Below are positions 16,818-26,686 of a stretch of 64,000 nucleotides of DNA, piece after piece; within the stretch, counting starts at the first letter, position 1; each line of letters starts with the position of its first letter. Under the pieces are notes generated by a model. That model did not search any database and was not told where the DNA came from. It was given only the letters and a program-made list of their open reading frames with translations. Source of the DNA: Myxacorys chilensis ATA2-1-KO14 (GTDB taxonomy: Bacteria > Cyanobacteriota > Cyanobacteriia > Leptolyngbyales > Leptolyngbyaceae); assembly GCA_019359275.1 (NCBI GenBank), contig JAHHHP010000013.1, positions 28,296-92,295 of the forward strand. Reading direction: 5' to 3'. The position numbers and the translations under genes were made by a program.

Positions 16818-17744
16818 TTATTCTTTCAACTGCTTTTTCAGCCATTGATTAATCTCAGTACTTAAAAGCGCATTGCCGCGAGCACTGAGATGGATATGAT
16901 CTTGATAGAGATCTTTAGGGGTAGGCGCTTGGTTAAAAATCGGCAGAACGTCGATATAAGCTATGCGATGTGCTTGAGTAAATTCTAGAAGACGCTTGCG
17001 AGCCGTTATTTCATAATCGCGGGAACCGGGTTGACCAATTTCTCTAAGCAGAGGCGTCATCAGCAGCAAAAATTGAGCATTAGCTTGAGTTGCGATCGCA
17101 TAAATTTGCTCGATCGCCTCCAAGTTAGCCCTAACGCGATCGCCTCCCTCCGCCTGAAGTTTCTGCAACTCCAAAGGCAGTGGTGGAGCGGGCAGAACGT
17201 ACCGAGTGAAAACTTCAGTCAGGGCGAGGAGCGGCCTGCGATCGGGATAGTTGCGATCGCGCCCAACCCCTAAAGGCGATGGAGTCGTAGCAAACAGATC
17301 ATCGGTGTTGATCACCAGTACGATCGCTTGCGTCTCAAACACCCCAAATCGCCTTAGATACGCTAACTCGTTACGCGGACCCCAAGAATTTGCGGATGCA
17401 TTCAATACCTCCAGCTTGCCGTTCCAAGGTCTTGCCACCAGTTCAGATAAAATGTCGGGCTGATCTGTCCACCAGCCGCCATTCACAATCGAGTCCCCAA
17501 TCATCAGCACTCGCGTGAGGTTGGAGGGGCGATCGCGAAGTTCGGCACTCCGCATGGAGTATTGATTGATCGAGATTCGGTTACCAAAGCGACGCACGGT
17601 TTGATTAGGTGCAAGCAGATATCCGATCTCAGCATCCGGTACATAAAGCAACGGATTGCCAAACCCAAAGCGCGATCGCAGCCCCATCTCGACCAAAATC
17701 AAGACGGCAATCAGCGCCGCGCTAATCAGTAAAAACCATTTCAT
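16818..17744 (-). CDS. Membrane-anchored SGNH/GDSL hydrolase
   Basis: An N-terminal hydrophobic anchor (WFLLISAALIAVLILVEMGL) precedes an SGNH-type esterase fold. The nucleophile block is VLMIGDSIVNGG (about residue 80), LNASANSWGPRNEL supplies the glycine block, VLVINTDDLF the third block, and DHIHLSARGN near residue 285 the catalytic Asp and His. Such enzymes often deacylate cell-surface polysaccharides or lipids; the substrate here is unknown. Confidence 0.82.
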   Translation of the reverse strand: MKWFLLISAALIAVLILVEMGLRSRFGFGNPLLYVPDAEIGYLLAPNQTVRRFGNRISINQYSMRSAELRDRPSNLTRVLMIGDSIVNGGWWTDQPDILSELVARPWNGKLEVLNASANSWGPRNELAYLRRFGVFETQAIVLVINTDDLFATTPSPLGVGRDRNYPDRRPLLALTEVFTRYVLPAPPLPLELQKLQAEGGDRVRANLEAIEQIYAIATQANAQFLLLMTPLLREIGQPGSRDYEITARKRLLEFTQAHRIAYIDVLPIFNQAPTPKDLYQDHIHLSARGNALLSTEINQWLKKQLKE

Positions 17745-17953
17745 TCAGTCAACGTTTGCACTTGTGCTTTCCTATCTTGTCTGGTGTAGAGCATTTCAGT
17801 ACAAAAAGTTTTGACAAATTTTGATCAATTACTGCCGCTAATAGAAGGCAAAAGCTAAAATAATGCTTCAGAATGAGTTAGTCAACGCGAATTGTTGGCT
17901 ACCTTAAAACCAGTCACCTACCGTTATCACTGCTTGAGGAGTTGCAAACCATC

Positions 17954-18094
17954 ATGTCAGACCTAAACCGTGGAATCATGAAGTTTGATGGAGCAGATAG
18001 CCCAGTTGTTGTTACGGCTTCTGCCGTTATGATTTTGGGAAGTATTGCCGTGTTGATTATTTGGGCAATGCGATCAGCCTATCTGTTGGGATAA
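17954..18094 (+). CDS. 46-residue single-helix membrane protein, unknown
   Basis: A tiny protein with a polar N-terminus (MSDLNRGIMKFDGADSP) and one membrane helix (about residues 18-38) ending in WAMRSAYLLG. Size, one-helix form and the strong terminator resemble small photosystem or NDH-1 subunits, but I do not recognise it as any named subunit, and it lacks the chlorophyll-binding ExxNGR motif of Hlip proteins. A purine-rich GAGGAG segment lies about 15 bases upstream of the ATG. It is a short monocistronic unit between two minus-strand genes. Confidence 0.75.
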   Translation: MSDLNRGIMKFDGADSPVVVTASAVMILGSIAVLIIWAMRSAYLLG

Positions 18095-18149
18095 TTGTTG
18101 AACAACTCAATTGTTGGATAGTCAATTGTTGGACAACTTAATCCTCTTG

Positions 18150-18188
18150 GGGCTAACTCGCTCGAATTTCATTTGAGTGGGTTAGCCC
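18150..18188 (+). terminator. Probable terminator of the 46-residue gene
   Basis: GGGCTAACTCGCTCGAA pairs with TTTGAGTGGGTTAGCCC around a short loop, allowing one bulge. A weak T-rich tail follows. It lies between convergent stops at 18094 and 18231. Confidence 0.7.
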
Positions 18189-18230
18189 TAAGTCTTTTAG
18201 AACTGCTTTTTGAAAGATTAATAGAAAAGA

Positions 18231-19040
18231 TTAAGAGAAAATAGCGTCTTGATCGAGTTCATAAATGAAGTCGTAGTTAAACGAGAGCGCTTTGGGATGG
18301 CGGATGACTGAGAAGCCAAAGCTTGTTGTAGCAGCAGTTGTAAAGGTTGCGATCGCAAGCTCAACCAATTTTTTGTCAGAAATGTCTGGCTTTTGTACAA
18401 AATAGTCGCGCCGCGCAAAGAATAGCTTTTCGTCTCTAGGTGTGATGATCTGATTGAGGCGATGCGTATGTTGAATCGGCTTGATGTACATCTCAACGAA
18501 GTCTTCCTGATTGCGTTGAAGTCGGTAGAGACGTTCGTGTTGTAGCCAACTCATTCCAAACATCATTTTGATCAGTTCAAATCCCAAAATGTAGTTAAAA
18601 ATATTGTTGCGTTCCTCGGTACTTGCCACAATTCGCAGTGCCGATTCGAGAAACAGATCGGGTTGCCGCCGCGCATCCTGAGCCGAATGAATGTAAAACT
18701 GTCGGATGTAACCTCTGACAAACGCTTCGGTTAATTCTGTTGAAATCCGAAACCGCTTCAAATTATCTCTAACTTTTTGTTTGATCTCACGGTTATTGAC
18801 GAGTCTTGCAATTAACCCATTCGCCGTATATTCATCTAGAAATTCGGCTTGCACATCGGGCGTCGCTGCACACAGCAAATGACACAGCGATAAAACATAG
18901 CGTCGCTCGTTCCAAGGCAAACTCTCCGCCCACTGCTTTGCTTCAGGAGGAAGCTTTTGAAGCACATTTTCGATGGTCGATTCTGTCGATGCAATTGACG
19001 CGGACGGGTCGATTGAGTCAGAGGCGGACGGCTGGTTCAT
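18231..19040 (-). CDS. Conserved cyanobacterial protein of unknown function (269 aa)
   Basis: A soluble, mostly helical protein without signal peptide. After a Ser-rich start it has AKQWAESLPWNERRYVLSLC and LIARLVNNREIKQKVRDNLK, and a central block FYIHSAQDARRQPDLFLESA. The tail is acidic. Similar proteins of this shape are widespread hypotheticals in cyanobacteria. I see no catalytic motif and no operon partner. Confidence 0.75.
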   Translation of the reverse strand: MNQPSASDSIDPSASIASTESTIENVLQKLPPEAKQWAESLPWNERRYVLSLCHLLCAATPDVQAEFLDEYTANGLIARLVNNREIKQKVRDNLKRFRISTELTEAFVRGYIRQFYIHSAQDARRQPDLFLESALRIVASTEERNNIFNYILGFELIKMMFGMSWLQHERLYRLQRNQEDFVEMYIKPIQHTHRLNQIITPRDEKLFFARRDYFVQKPDISDKKLVELAIATFTTAATTSFGFSVIRHPKALSFNYDFIYELDQDAIFS

Positions 19041-19447
19041 AGTCGTGATTCTCGAAGCTGCGATTGGCTCTGCCGAACTCTAAAGGAGCGATCCCTTCAT
19101 GCCTCAAACAGAGTTGCAAAGTTCAAGAACATTTGCACAAACTAAAGTTCCATCAAAATAAAGTTCTATCAAAACGAACATACTCTGACCAACACTCTGA
19201 CTAACACTGTGCTCTTTAAGTATGCCCTAGAAGCCGCGATCCGATTCGTCACCACATGGCAGACTAGAAACTGCTACAGCTTGCCCAAACGTTTACTAGA
19301 GGGCGTCTGAGTGTACGTTCGGCAGTGAAATTTTTGTCAACACTGTGTCAATAGATAGTTCGACATATAGTTCGACAACCTATGCCATCCGCCTAAGTTA
19401 CCTTTACAATGAAATGTTAATTCAATAAAAGTTATTACGAGAAAATT
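19041..19447. other. Gene-free stretch upstream of arsR with small direct repeats
   Basis: It holds the direct repeat AAAGTTCCATCAAAAT / AAAGTTCTATCAAAAC (19144-19175), a pair of CTCTGAC(C/T)AACA units just after it, and two ATAGTTCGACA copies near 19356-19378. The last pair lies 70-90 bases upstream of arsR and is a possible regulator site, without proof. No gene or RNA is evident. Confidence 0.5.
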
Positions 19448-19774
19448 GTGCCGGAAACGACTTCTCTTCCATCAACTTTGATTATCTCTGGGTTTCACGC
19501 CCTCTCAGATCCATTACGGATTCAAGTCATTGAGCTATTGCGCGATCGCGAGCTTTGCGTATGCGACCTCTGCGAAGCAATCGGTGCGACCCAATCTAAA
19601 CTCTCTTTTCACCTCAAAACTCTCAAAGAAGCTCAACTTGTGCAAACTCGCCAAGAAGGTCGTTGGATCTATTACCGATTGAACTTGTCTCAGATGGTTG
19701 TGTTAGAGCAGTATCTTGCAGAGTACCGTCGCTTTAGCCCGATTCTACCGACTCGGACATGTCGCGAAGAATAA
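19448..19774 (+). CDS. arsR: ArsR-family arsenite-responsive repressor
   Basis: Winged-helix repressor of the ArsR/SmtB family. The recognition region reads ELCVCDLCEAIGATQSKLSF, with Cys37, Cys39 and Cys42 forming the classic ELCVCDLC arsenite/antimonite site, and then HLKTLKEAQLVQTRQEGRWI. It uses a GTG start. It lies beside the arsenite efflux gene, convergent with the phosphatase-like gene. Arsenite binding would release it from DNA and open the ars genes; the operator itself is not certain. Confidence 0.92.
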   Translation: MPETTSLPSTLIISGFHALSDPLRIQVIELLRDRELCVCDLCEAIGATQSKLSFHLKTLKEAQLVQTRQEGRWIYYRLNLSQMVVLEQYLAEYRRFSPILPTRTCREE

Positions 19775-20047
19775 TCTAATGAGTAATTCTAATAGCCACT
19801 GTGCTTTGGATCGCTTGCCAAATCATTTTTCAAACAAAACCATTTTTTTGAAAGTCGATGCTTTCACCAATAATCGGTTTTAAGTTGGCACAACGAATAT
19901 CCCGATCTCGATCAGTTTAATTTCGGGCAACGTTCTAGAAATAGGTTCTAAGAATTAGTGATTTAGACCGCTCGACAGAACTCATAGCGGTTGCTTATAA
20001 GTGAACGGTATAACGTTGCTCATTATTTGCTCTAAATGAGACATAGT

Positions 20048-20506
20048 TTATTGTTCTGCTAACACTTGCAAGAATGTTGTTTGAGCTTCTCGCAGATCAA
20101 CATCAGAATTCGCGCTCTGAATCATCTGCATAGCTTCGTCGTAGGATGAACCAGAACTAATCAGATAGGCAGCGAGCATCGTTGCTGTTCGTCGCCGTCC
20201 ATTGGTGCAGTGAATGGCAACGGCGTTGCCAAGCTGATTTTGCTGGTCAACAAAGCCTTGTAAGTTCTGAACCTGTTCTCGACTTGGTGCAGTGCCTCCT
20301 GGAGTAGGAAGCCACAAATGAGGAATATTCGCTTCGTCATATAAAGCTAGATTGGATGGGTCATCTAGAACGGAAACGATCGCACCAATTCCGGCTGTTT
20401 GTAGATTGGTGAGTTCTTCCTTAGTTGGCTTACGAACGCCTGCAAGCTTAGCAGGAACAACCCACCATAAGTTCTTCTCAATGGGCTGAACAATTTGCTG
20501 CTCCAT
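20048..20506 (-). CDS. Dual-specificity-phosphatase-like protein in the arsenic cluster
   Basis: A 152-residue member of the Cys-based protein tyrosine/dual-specificity phosphatase superfamily. The signature AIHCTNGRRRTATML gives the C-x5-R loop with nucleophile Cys100 and Arg106. The preceding VSVLDDPSNLALYDEANI and HLWLPTPGGTAPS segments fit the atypical DSP fold, and the final helix is SSYDEAMQMIQSANSDVDL. It lies 48 bp downstream of acr3 on the same strand. No ordinary arsC is present in the cluster. Because some Cys-x5-R enzymes (yeast Acr2p, Cdc25-like) reduce arsenate, a reductase role is possible but is inference; a true phosphatase role is equally open. Confidence 0.85.
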   Translation of the reverse strand: MEQQIVQPIEKNLWWVVPAKLAGVRKPTKEELTNLQTAGIGAIVSVLDDPSNLALYDEANIPHLWLPTPGGTAPSREQVQNLQGFVDQQNQLGNAVAIHCTNGRRRTATMLAAYLISSGSSYDEAMQMIQSANSDVDLREAQTTFLQVLAEQ

Positions 20507-20554
20507 TCACTCAAACCTCCATCACAGTGTTAATCGTAGGAGAAGTCATCAAGG

Positions 20555-21709
20555 CTAACGGTGAACCCTCAAACAGCGCGGATCGCGTAGGGTTGCTTTT
20601 TCGGGATCACGCGGAAACCAAGCTGCCGTGCGTTTACAGACTTCGACTAGCATTAGCATAACTGGAACTTCGATCAGTACGCCTACGACCGTCGCGAGTG
20701 CGGCTCCAGAGTTTAAGCCAAATAACACTACAGCGGTAGCGATCGCGACTTCAAAATGATTGCTGGCCCCGATCAAAGCAGCAGGAGCAGCATCTTCATA
20801 CGATAGCCCCAACTTCAATGCGGCAACGTATGAGATTAAGAAAATGAAATTGGTTTGAATGAACAATGGCACTGCAATCAATAAGATGTGCAATGGATTA
20901 TTGACGATTAATTCTCCCTTAAACGCAAACAGTAAAACCAATGTAATGAGTAATGCAGAAATTGCGACAGGATTAAGATATTTGAGGAATTTTTGCTCAA
21001 ACCAATCTCGTCCTTTATGTCGCAAAATCCAGTATCGCGAATACATTCCAGCAATCAACGGAAAGCCCACATAAATCACGACAGATAGCGCGATCGTTTC
21101 CCAAGGAACAGTCAAATCATTAGCAGCAAGCAACCACCGTCCTAATGGCGCGTACAGCAACAACATGGCGAGGGAGTTGACCGCGACCATCACCAACGTA
21201 TGTCCCTGATTGCCATATGACAGATAACCCCACATCAACACCATTGCAGTACAAGGGGCAATCCCTAGCAAAATTGTTCCCGCAATGTAGGAGTTGAATA
21301 GTGCCACTTCGCTGCCGCGAATGATCTCAGTTCCAGTAATCAGTGGACGAAACACACTACCGAGAAATGCTTGAGCAAATACCAGCATCGTAAACGGCTT
21401 GATCAACCAGTTCACCACCAGCGTCAAAATCACAGGCTTCGGAGCTCGAACGGCTTGCTTAGCTTGTGAGAAGTCAATTTTGACCATGATGGGATACATC
21501 ATGAAAAACAGACAAATGGCAATGGGAATCGACACTTGATAGAAGCTCATCGCATCTAAAGCCGTCGCAACCCTTGGAAACGATCGTCCTAATACAATTC
21601 CCACGCCAATACATAGAAAGACCCATAGAGTAAGGTATTGCTCAAAAAAGCTGAGCGTTCCGGTCGCTGGTGCGGATGATGAATTTAAGTTGGAAGGTTT
21701 TAGGCTCAT
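20555..21709 (-). CDS. acr3: Acr3-type arsenite efflux permease
   Basis: Ten-helix plasma-membrane carrier that expels arsenite (and sometimes antimonite), of the BART superfamily. Diagnostic segments are [52 protein letters not shown] with the essential Cys153, [15 protein letters not shown], and [20 protein letters not shown]. The length of 384 residues is normal. It is in line with the phosphatase-like gene downstream and an ArsJ-like remnant 31 bp upstream. Confidence 0.95.
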   Translation of the reverse strand: MSLKPSNLNSSSAPATGTLSFFEQYLTLWVFLCIGVGIVLGRSFPRVATALDAMSFYQVSIPIAICLFFMMYPIMVKIDFSQAKQAVRAPKPVILTLVVNWLIKPFTMLVFAQAFLGSVFRPLITGTEIIRGSEVALFNSYIAGTILLGIAPCTAMVLMWGYLSYGNQGHTLVMVAVNSLAMLLLYAPLGRWLLAANDLTVPWETIALSVVIYVGFPLIAGMYSRYWILRHKGRDWFEQKFLKYLNPVAISALLITLVLLFAFKGELIVNNPLHILLIAVPLFIQTNFIFLISYVAALKLGLSYEDAAPAALIGASNHFEVAIATAVVLFGLNSGAALATVVGVLIEVPVMLMLVEVCKRTAAWFPRDPEKATLRDPRCLRVHR

Positions 21710-21740
21710 GAGGTAGACCGTTAAATATATCAGTTGTTCG

Positions 21741-21982
21741 TTAAACGTTAATCAGGCAGAAACTCCAATCACCGCCTTCTGTCCAAGCAATCTCTTTACT
21801 CGGTGGAGGATCAGGCCGCTTGCGAGTAATTACCGTCGCTAAGACCAAAACGGTCAAAAGCTACAAGCAGCCACCAAGCCATAAAACCGATACACCAATC
21901 CAGATATCACCGTTTCCGCTAACCGTCCTCCCGAATTCGCCATGTAACAAAAGCCAACATTAATGCCAACTCGGACGGGCAT
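21741..21982 (-). pseudogene. C-terminal remnant of an MFS transporter, ArsJ-like
   Basis: Read on the minus strand, the sequence begins MPVRVGINVGFCYMANSGGR and continues LAETVISGLVYRFYGLVAAC before a TGA at 21854. A frame change then continues with TVLVLATVITRKRP and further residues to a stop at 21741. The GFxYMANxGGRLxxTxxSGLxY pattern is that of the last helices of ArsJ, the MFS exporter of 1-arseno-3-phosphoglycerate. Only about one fifth of the expected 400 residues survive, and no partner GAPDH gene is near. I infer a deleted and frameshifted arsJ upstream of acr3; another MFS exporter is possible. Confidence 0.65.
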
Positions 21983-22682
21983 AGATTTTACCTGTGAACG
22001 GTTTTTATATTTCAATTTAAATTAGTATATTGCTTTAGTTTCTTGTGTCAAGCGATAAAAACCGCGATTTTGAGAACTTCTCAAATCTAAATAAATTGAT
22101 GTTCAGTTTTATTGATCATTCACGATCGCACCTTGAGAATAGAGCGATCGTGAACGCTAACCCTCAAAAAACAGCTTGCTTCGCGAATCCTTCTGCACCG
22201 TATAGCTTTAGGAGGCGATCACGATACAAGGCTCAAAATTGTTTTCAGTTGGTAATTTTGCCTTACGCAACAGGTTCCCAAGCTTTTTCTCTGCGATCGC
22301 GACTGCGCTCAAACGTTGTGAAGATTAATCGAGACGGGATAGCATGATGCTCTTTGGATTTTTTCGCGATCGCGTCATTGATTGGAAAGACCGTACTCGA
22401 CCCGTTGATTTGAATGCCCTGTGTACCGTGGGATTTCCGTCTGTAGCTGGCTGCCTGCCCTATTTGTGCCTCTTCAGAGAATCACATTGGAGCAATTTAG
22501 TATTTCGTGCATTACTACAAGTGCGTCACAATGATTTTAGTGTTGCTAAATCATTGTAAATACTCATGCTGGTTTATCTTTAGGCAAGCGTAGATGATTA
22601 CAGGATCAACAATATGAAACAAGGGCTTCTTTGATCTCTCTCTTCGTTAAACTCATTCCACTCAATCGACGGGTAGACTTCT
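21983..22682. other. 700-bp stretch without a convincing gene
   Basis: An AT-rich palindromic core AATTTAAATT (22014-22023) lies just upstream of the ars operon remnant on the minus strand and is a candidate ArsR operator. A second inverted repeat, CACGATCGC/GCGATCGTG, is near 22121-22152. Two short open frames (22045-22347 and 22344-22559) have compositions unlike proteins and no recognisable motif; I treat the stretch as decayed or intergenic DNA. Confidence 0.5.
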
Positions 22683-25600
22683 GTGATCCAGAAACGGCTA
22701 TTTCAACTCATTACAGTTCTCTTGGGAGTGGGGCTACTCCTTGATGTAGCGTCGCGTCTCGGAGCGGAAATTATTTGGTTTCAGGAAGTTCATTACCTCT
22801 CTGTATTCCTGCTCAAATTTCAGGTTCGACTGATTCTAGTGGGAATTGTGTCAGGGTGTACGGCAGGTTATTTGTTAGGGAATCTGGCGTTAGCTCAACG
22901 ATTGAAATATTCTCATGTTCCTGACGAGGTGAACCAGGACAAGGAAATTAACAATAGACAGTCCGTTTTTGGATCACCATATCAAGTCAAGCTTCAGCGT
23001 TCTGCCTCACTGCCCCGATCAACTCCTGCGTTGAGGCTACCGTTACTGCTCTTCCTAACGCTAGGGCTAAGTTTGCTCGCGGGTTGTTTGCTAATTTATT
23101 ATGGTCAGCTTGCCTTTGGCTACTGGCAGTCAGGGCCGACCCTTTCTGGAACATTTGTTTCTCGCTTCAACCTCAAGAACCTTTGGCAGGTTGGAACCCA
23201 GTTGACGGGGCAGATTGCGTGGTTAGGCGGAGTGTTGGGCATCGCGATCGCTCTGTTGGTTTATTCCCGAGTTTTGCTCAAGACAATCGCGATCGCGCTC
23301 AGCATCTTGTTTGGCTGGTTGCTATCCAAACAATGGGCCGTCGTCCTGCAATGGTTACATCCCACCTCGTTCAATAATGCTGATCCCTTGTTTGGGCGAG
23401 ATATCAGCTTCTACATCTTTACTTTACCGCTCTGGGAATTGCTGGATTTATGGCTGCTTGGGCTGTTTTCCTACGCTTTTATTGAGATTGCACTGACCTA
23501 TTTGCTGTCGGGAAGTAGCCTCAGTCAAGGCAGTTTTCCAGGCTTTTCACCCGCCCAGAAACGGCATCTCTGTGGAGTTGGCAGCGGGCTAATGGCTTCC
23601 ATTGCGTTGAGTTACGGGTTGAGCCGCTACGAATTGCTGTATTCGCTGCGTGGGGTAACATTTGGTGCTAGCTATACCGATGTGACCGCGCAGCTTCCTT
23701 TCTACACTGGCTTGAGCCTTCTGTCACTGGCGATCGCACTCTATCTTTTGTGGCGCACCGTCTTTTGGCAGTCCAAGTCACCCCATCGGCATTGGGTCAA
23801 CCTGGGACTAGGGCTGTTTGGCCTCCTAGTTGTCGCCGGAATCGTCGTTCCCGAAGCCATTCAGTATATCGTTGTGCAGCCAAATGAGCTGGCGCAGGAG
23901 CGTCCCTTTATCCAACGCACGATCGCATTCACTCGGCAGGCATTTGGATTGGAAACCATTGATGCCACCAACTTCAATCCCCAGGGACAACTTACAGAAA
24001 CCGATTTGAAAGCCAATGACTTGGCCATCCGCAACATTCGCCTGTGGGATCAGCGCCCTCTGCTGCAAACGAATCGTCAATTGCAGCAAATTCGTCCCTA
24101 CTACCGCTTTCCCGATGCGGACATCGATCGCTACACCCTCCAAACCGATGTGCCTGCTCGCCCGCCTGTAACTCCCTCCAAGCGTCCCGCACCAACCCCG
24201 CCTGCTCGCACTGAACAACGACAAGTTTTGATTACGGCACGAGAACTCGATTATAGTGCGGTTCCCCAAGAAGCTCAGACCTGGATCAACCGTCATTTGA
24301 TCTACACGCATGGGTACGGTTTCACGCTTAGTCCGGTCAATACAATCGGTGCAGGTGGGCTGCCAGAGTATTTTGTTAAAGATATTACGGGTGGTGAAGC
24401 CGGAGCGCTGACAACATCTAGTCCTGCCATTCGTGCCAGCATTCCGATCGGGCAGCCCCGAATCTACTATGGCGAGATTGCCAACACCTATGTCATGACT
24501 CAAACCCGGACGCAGGAGTTGGATTATCCCAGCGGGCGCGACAACGCTTACAACGTTTACGATGGGCAAGGCGGCATCAACATCGGCTCCTGGTGGCGAC
24601 GGAGCATGTTTGCCGTTTACCTGCGCGACTGGCGTTTATTTGTCACTCGCGATTTTTTGCCAGAAACGAAGGTGCTGTTTCGCCGCAATATCAAACATCG
24701 CATTCAAGCGATCGCGCCGTTTCTGCGCTACGACAGCGACCCCTATCTAGTAACAGCCAATGCGCAAACAACAGGTGTGCAAAAAACAGGGGAGCAGGAG
24801 CAGAATTACCTTTACTGGATTGTCGATGCCTATACGACAAGCGATCGCTATCCCTACTCCGATTTAGGCGGTGAAGGCATCAATTACATCCGCAATTCAG
24901 TCAAAGTTGTGATTGACGCTTATCACGGTTCTGTTGACTTTTATGTAGCTGATCCCAGTGATCCGATTATTACTACTTGGTCAAAAATCTTTCCCAGCCT
25001 GTTCAAACCGCTCAATACTATGCCTGCCAGTCTACGAAGCCACCTCCGCTATCCCGTAGACTTTTTCAAACTGCAATCAGAGCGGTTAATGACTTATCAC
25101 ATGACTGACCCACAGGTGTTTTATAACCGGGAAGACCAGTGGCAGATTCCGAATGAGGTGTATGGTGATGAGTCTCGCCCTGTCGAGCCGTATTACCTGA
25201 TTACCAGTTTGCCCACTGTGCCGTTTGAAGAGTTTATTCTGTTACTGCCCTACACTCCTCGGCAACGGACAAATTTGATCGCCTGGTTAGCTGCTCGATC
25301 GGATGGTGAAAACTATGGCAAGTTGTTGCTGTACACGTTTCCCAAAGAACGGTTGGTCTATGGTCCCGAACAAATTGAGGCCCGAATCAATCAAGATCCA
25401 GTGATTTCTCAGCAAATTTCTCTCTGGAATCGTCAGGGGTCACGAGCAGTTCAAGGTAATTTGCTGATTATTCCGATCGAACAGTCCCTGCTGTATGTAG
25501 AACCGCTTTATCTGGAGGCGGCTCAAAATAGCTTGCCAACGCTAGTGCGTGTCATTGTTGCCTATGAGAATCGGATTGTAATGGCACCCACGTTAGAAGA

Positions 25601-25685
25601 AGCGCTACAAGCTATTTTCAGACCCCAAGTTACTCCAGATGCCACAATCATTCGCCCGGTTGAAGAACCGACAACAGGGCAGTAG
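22683..25685 (+). CDS. UPF0182 family large membrane protein
   Basis: A 1000-residue member of UPF0182 (COG1615), of unknown function. About seven hydrophobic helices occupy the first 400 residues (for example [20 protein letters not shown] and [20 protein letters not shown]). A large non-membrane domain follows with the family's conserved stretches: [50 protein letters not shown], and the C-terminal [16 protein letters not shown] block. Full length is normal. The start is GTG. It stands alone on the plus strand. Confidence 0.95.
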   Translation: MIQKRLFQLITVLLGVGLLLDVASRLGAEIIWFQEVHYLSVFLLKFQVRLILVGIVSGCTAGYLLGNLALAQRLKYSHVPDEVNQDKEINNRQSVFGSPYQVKLQRSASLPRSTPALRLPLLLFLTLGLSLLAGCLLIYYGQLAFGYWQSGPTLSGTFVSRFNLKNLWQVGTQLTGQIAWLGGVLGIAIALLVYSRVLLKTIAIALSILFGWLLSKQWAVVLQWLHPTSFNNADPLFGRDISFYIFTLPLWELLDLWLLGLFSYAFIEIALTYLLSGSSLSQGSFPGFSPAQKRHLCGVGSGLMASIALSYGLSRYELLYSLRGVTFGASYTDVTAQLPFYTGLSLLSLAIALYLLWRTVFWQSKSPHRHWVNLGLGLFGLLVVAGIVVPEAIQYIVVQPNELAQERPFIQRTIAFTRQAFGLETIDATNFNPQGQLTETDLKANDLAIRNIRLWDQRPLLQTNRQLQQIRPYYRFPDADIDRYTLQTDVPARPPVTPSKRPAPTPPARTEQRQVLITARELDYSAVPQEAQTWINRHLIYTHGYGFTLSPVNTIGAGGLPEYFVKDITGGEAGALTTSSPAIRASIPIGQPRIYYGEIANTYVMTQTRTQELDYPSGRDNAYNVYDGQGGINIGSWWRRSMFAVYLRDWRLFVTRDFLPETKVLFRRNIKHRIQAIAPFLRYDSDPYLVTANAQTTGVQKTGEQEQNYLYWIVDAYTTSDRYPYSDLGGEGINYIRNSVKVVIDAYHGSVDFYVADPSDPIITTWSKIFPSLFKPLNTMPASLRSHLRYPVDFFKLQSERLMTYHMTDPQVFYNREDQWQIPNEVYGDESRPVEPYYLITSLPTVPFEEFILLLPYTPRQRTNLIAWLAARSDGENYGKLLLYTFPKERLVYGPEQIEARINQDPVISQQISLWNRQGSRAVQGNLLIIPIEQSLLYVEPLYLEAAQNSLPTLVRVIVAYENRIVMAPTLEEALQAIFRPQVTPDATIIRPVEEPTTGQ

Positions 25686-25812
25686 GCAAGGGTAATCCTA
25701 GTTTGAAAAGGATAGAGGGGAATTAGGCAAGATCAGGAGAAAGATTTACTTTCCCGTTTTGGTCTGTTTTTCTTTAACCTTCCGCACTACCCCTTATTCC
25801 TGAAGATGTCTA

Positions 25813-26556
25813 TTAGACTTTGTTAAGAACATGGGGGAGAAAGGCCCGTCGTACTTCTGATGCACCCTTCAAGCTCGGCTCGATCGTAGCTGTGAACCAA
25901 GATGAATCGCCCGTTAGAAAGTGAGCATGGAGGTCGACGAGTTGACCATAGCGATCGGCAACTTCTTGAATCGTAGTGTTCATGCGCTGAAGATTTTTGC
26001 GAGCGATCGCTGGGTCAACCCCTAAGAAGTTGCGGTTGTCATCGCCCAACGTCGGATCGTACACATTCCCCAGCAGAACGGGGCGGATTGGCAACTGTTG
26101 CACAAATGTATTGAGAGCATTGGCAAAGGTCTTAATCCCTGCGTCTTTGTCCTGAATTAGTCCACGTAGCAGATCATTGCCACCAACTGTGATTAATGCA
26201 ATCGCCCTTTCTTTAACTCTCAATCCCTGTGTTTGAGAGGGCAACCCATCGACGGTCGCCCCATCACGGGCACGATGTTCGAGGCGAGCAGATCCACGGG
26301 ATTCAAGATCCTGACCCTGAAATTGGGGAAACAAGCGATCGTCGTTCTGAACGAGGAGTTGCCCCGGATGAACACCAAACTCGTTGTATCGTCCGCAATC
26401 CAAAATCGAGTCGCCAAATGTGTAGAGTGTCACCATTGCTTGTTCACGTGTTTGTTCACGTGTTTGTTCACGTGGGTTACAGCCCAAGAGAGCTAGGACA
26501 CTTGCTCCTCCAACCGCTTGAACAAACTGTCGTCGTGTGGGTGGAAACGGAGCCAT
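25813..26556 (-). CDS. Tat-exported SGNH/GDSL hydrolase lipoprotein
   Basis: The N-terminus PTRRQFVQAVGGASVLALLGC combines a twin-arginine motif (RRQFVQ) with a lipobox (ALLGC, Cys near residue 26), so it is probably folded before export and lipid-anchored. The esterase core shows LYTFGDSILDCGRYNEFG (nucleophile Ser) and ALITVGGNDLL. Right after the lipobox a 12-bp triplication gives REQTREQTREQ. Substrate is unknown. Confidence 0.85.
   Translation of the reverse strand: MAPFPPTRRQFVQAVGGASVLALLGCNPREQTREQTREQAMVTLYTFGDSILDCGRYNEFGVHPGQLLVQNDDRLFPQFQGQDLESRGSARLEHRARDGATVDGLPSQTQGLRVKERAIALITVGGNDLLRGLIQDKDAGIKTFANALNTFVQQLPIRPVLLGNVYDPTLGDDNRNFLGVDPAIARKNLQRMNTTIQEVADRYGQLVDLHAHFLTGDSSWFTATIEPSLKGASEVRRAFLPHVLNKV
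26440..26475. repeat. Three-copy 12-bp tandem repeat
   Basis: TTGTTCACGTGT occurs three times in a row (last copy ends GG). It lies inside the lipoprotein hydrolase gene and encodes the linker REQTREQTREQ. It is in phase with the reading frame. Confidence 0.9.
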
Positions 26557-26686
26557 CGCACTCTCCTCTTAGTTCGAGGCTAACATTAGGAGACGGCAGA
26601 CAATACTAATCAGAAGATGGATTTACCGTCTGAAGCGCTCAATTTTGAAAGCCGAATTGTGCTGGTAATTGCTAGCTACAGAACAG

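Noticed and set aside
17954..18094. Hlip or a named small photosystem subunit
   Set aside because: It lacks the ExxNGRxAM chlorophyll-binding motif and does not match the PsbX, PsbY, Psb34 or Psb35 patterns I know.
22045..22559. Two short plus-strand genes
   Set aside because: No ribosome site, no family motif, and composition unlike the flanking genes' proteins.
23826..24569. Minus-strand frame of 247 codons inside the UPF0182 gene
   Set aside because: Antisense shadow; the plus-strand protein carries all conserved blocks.
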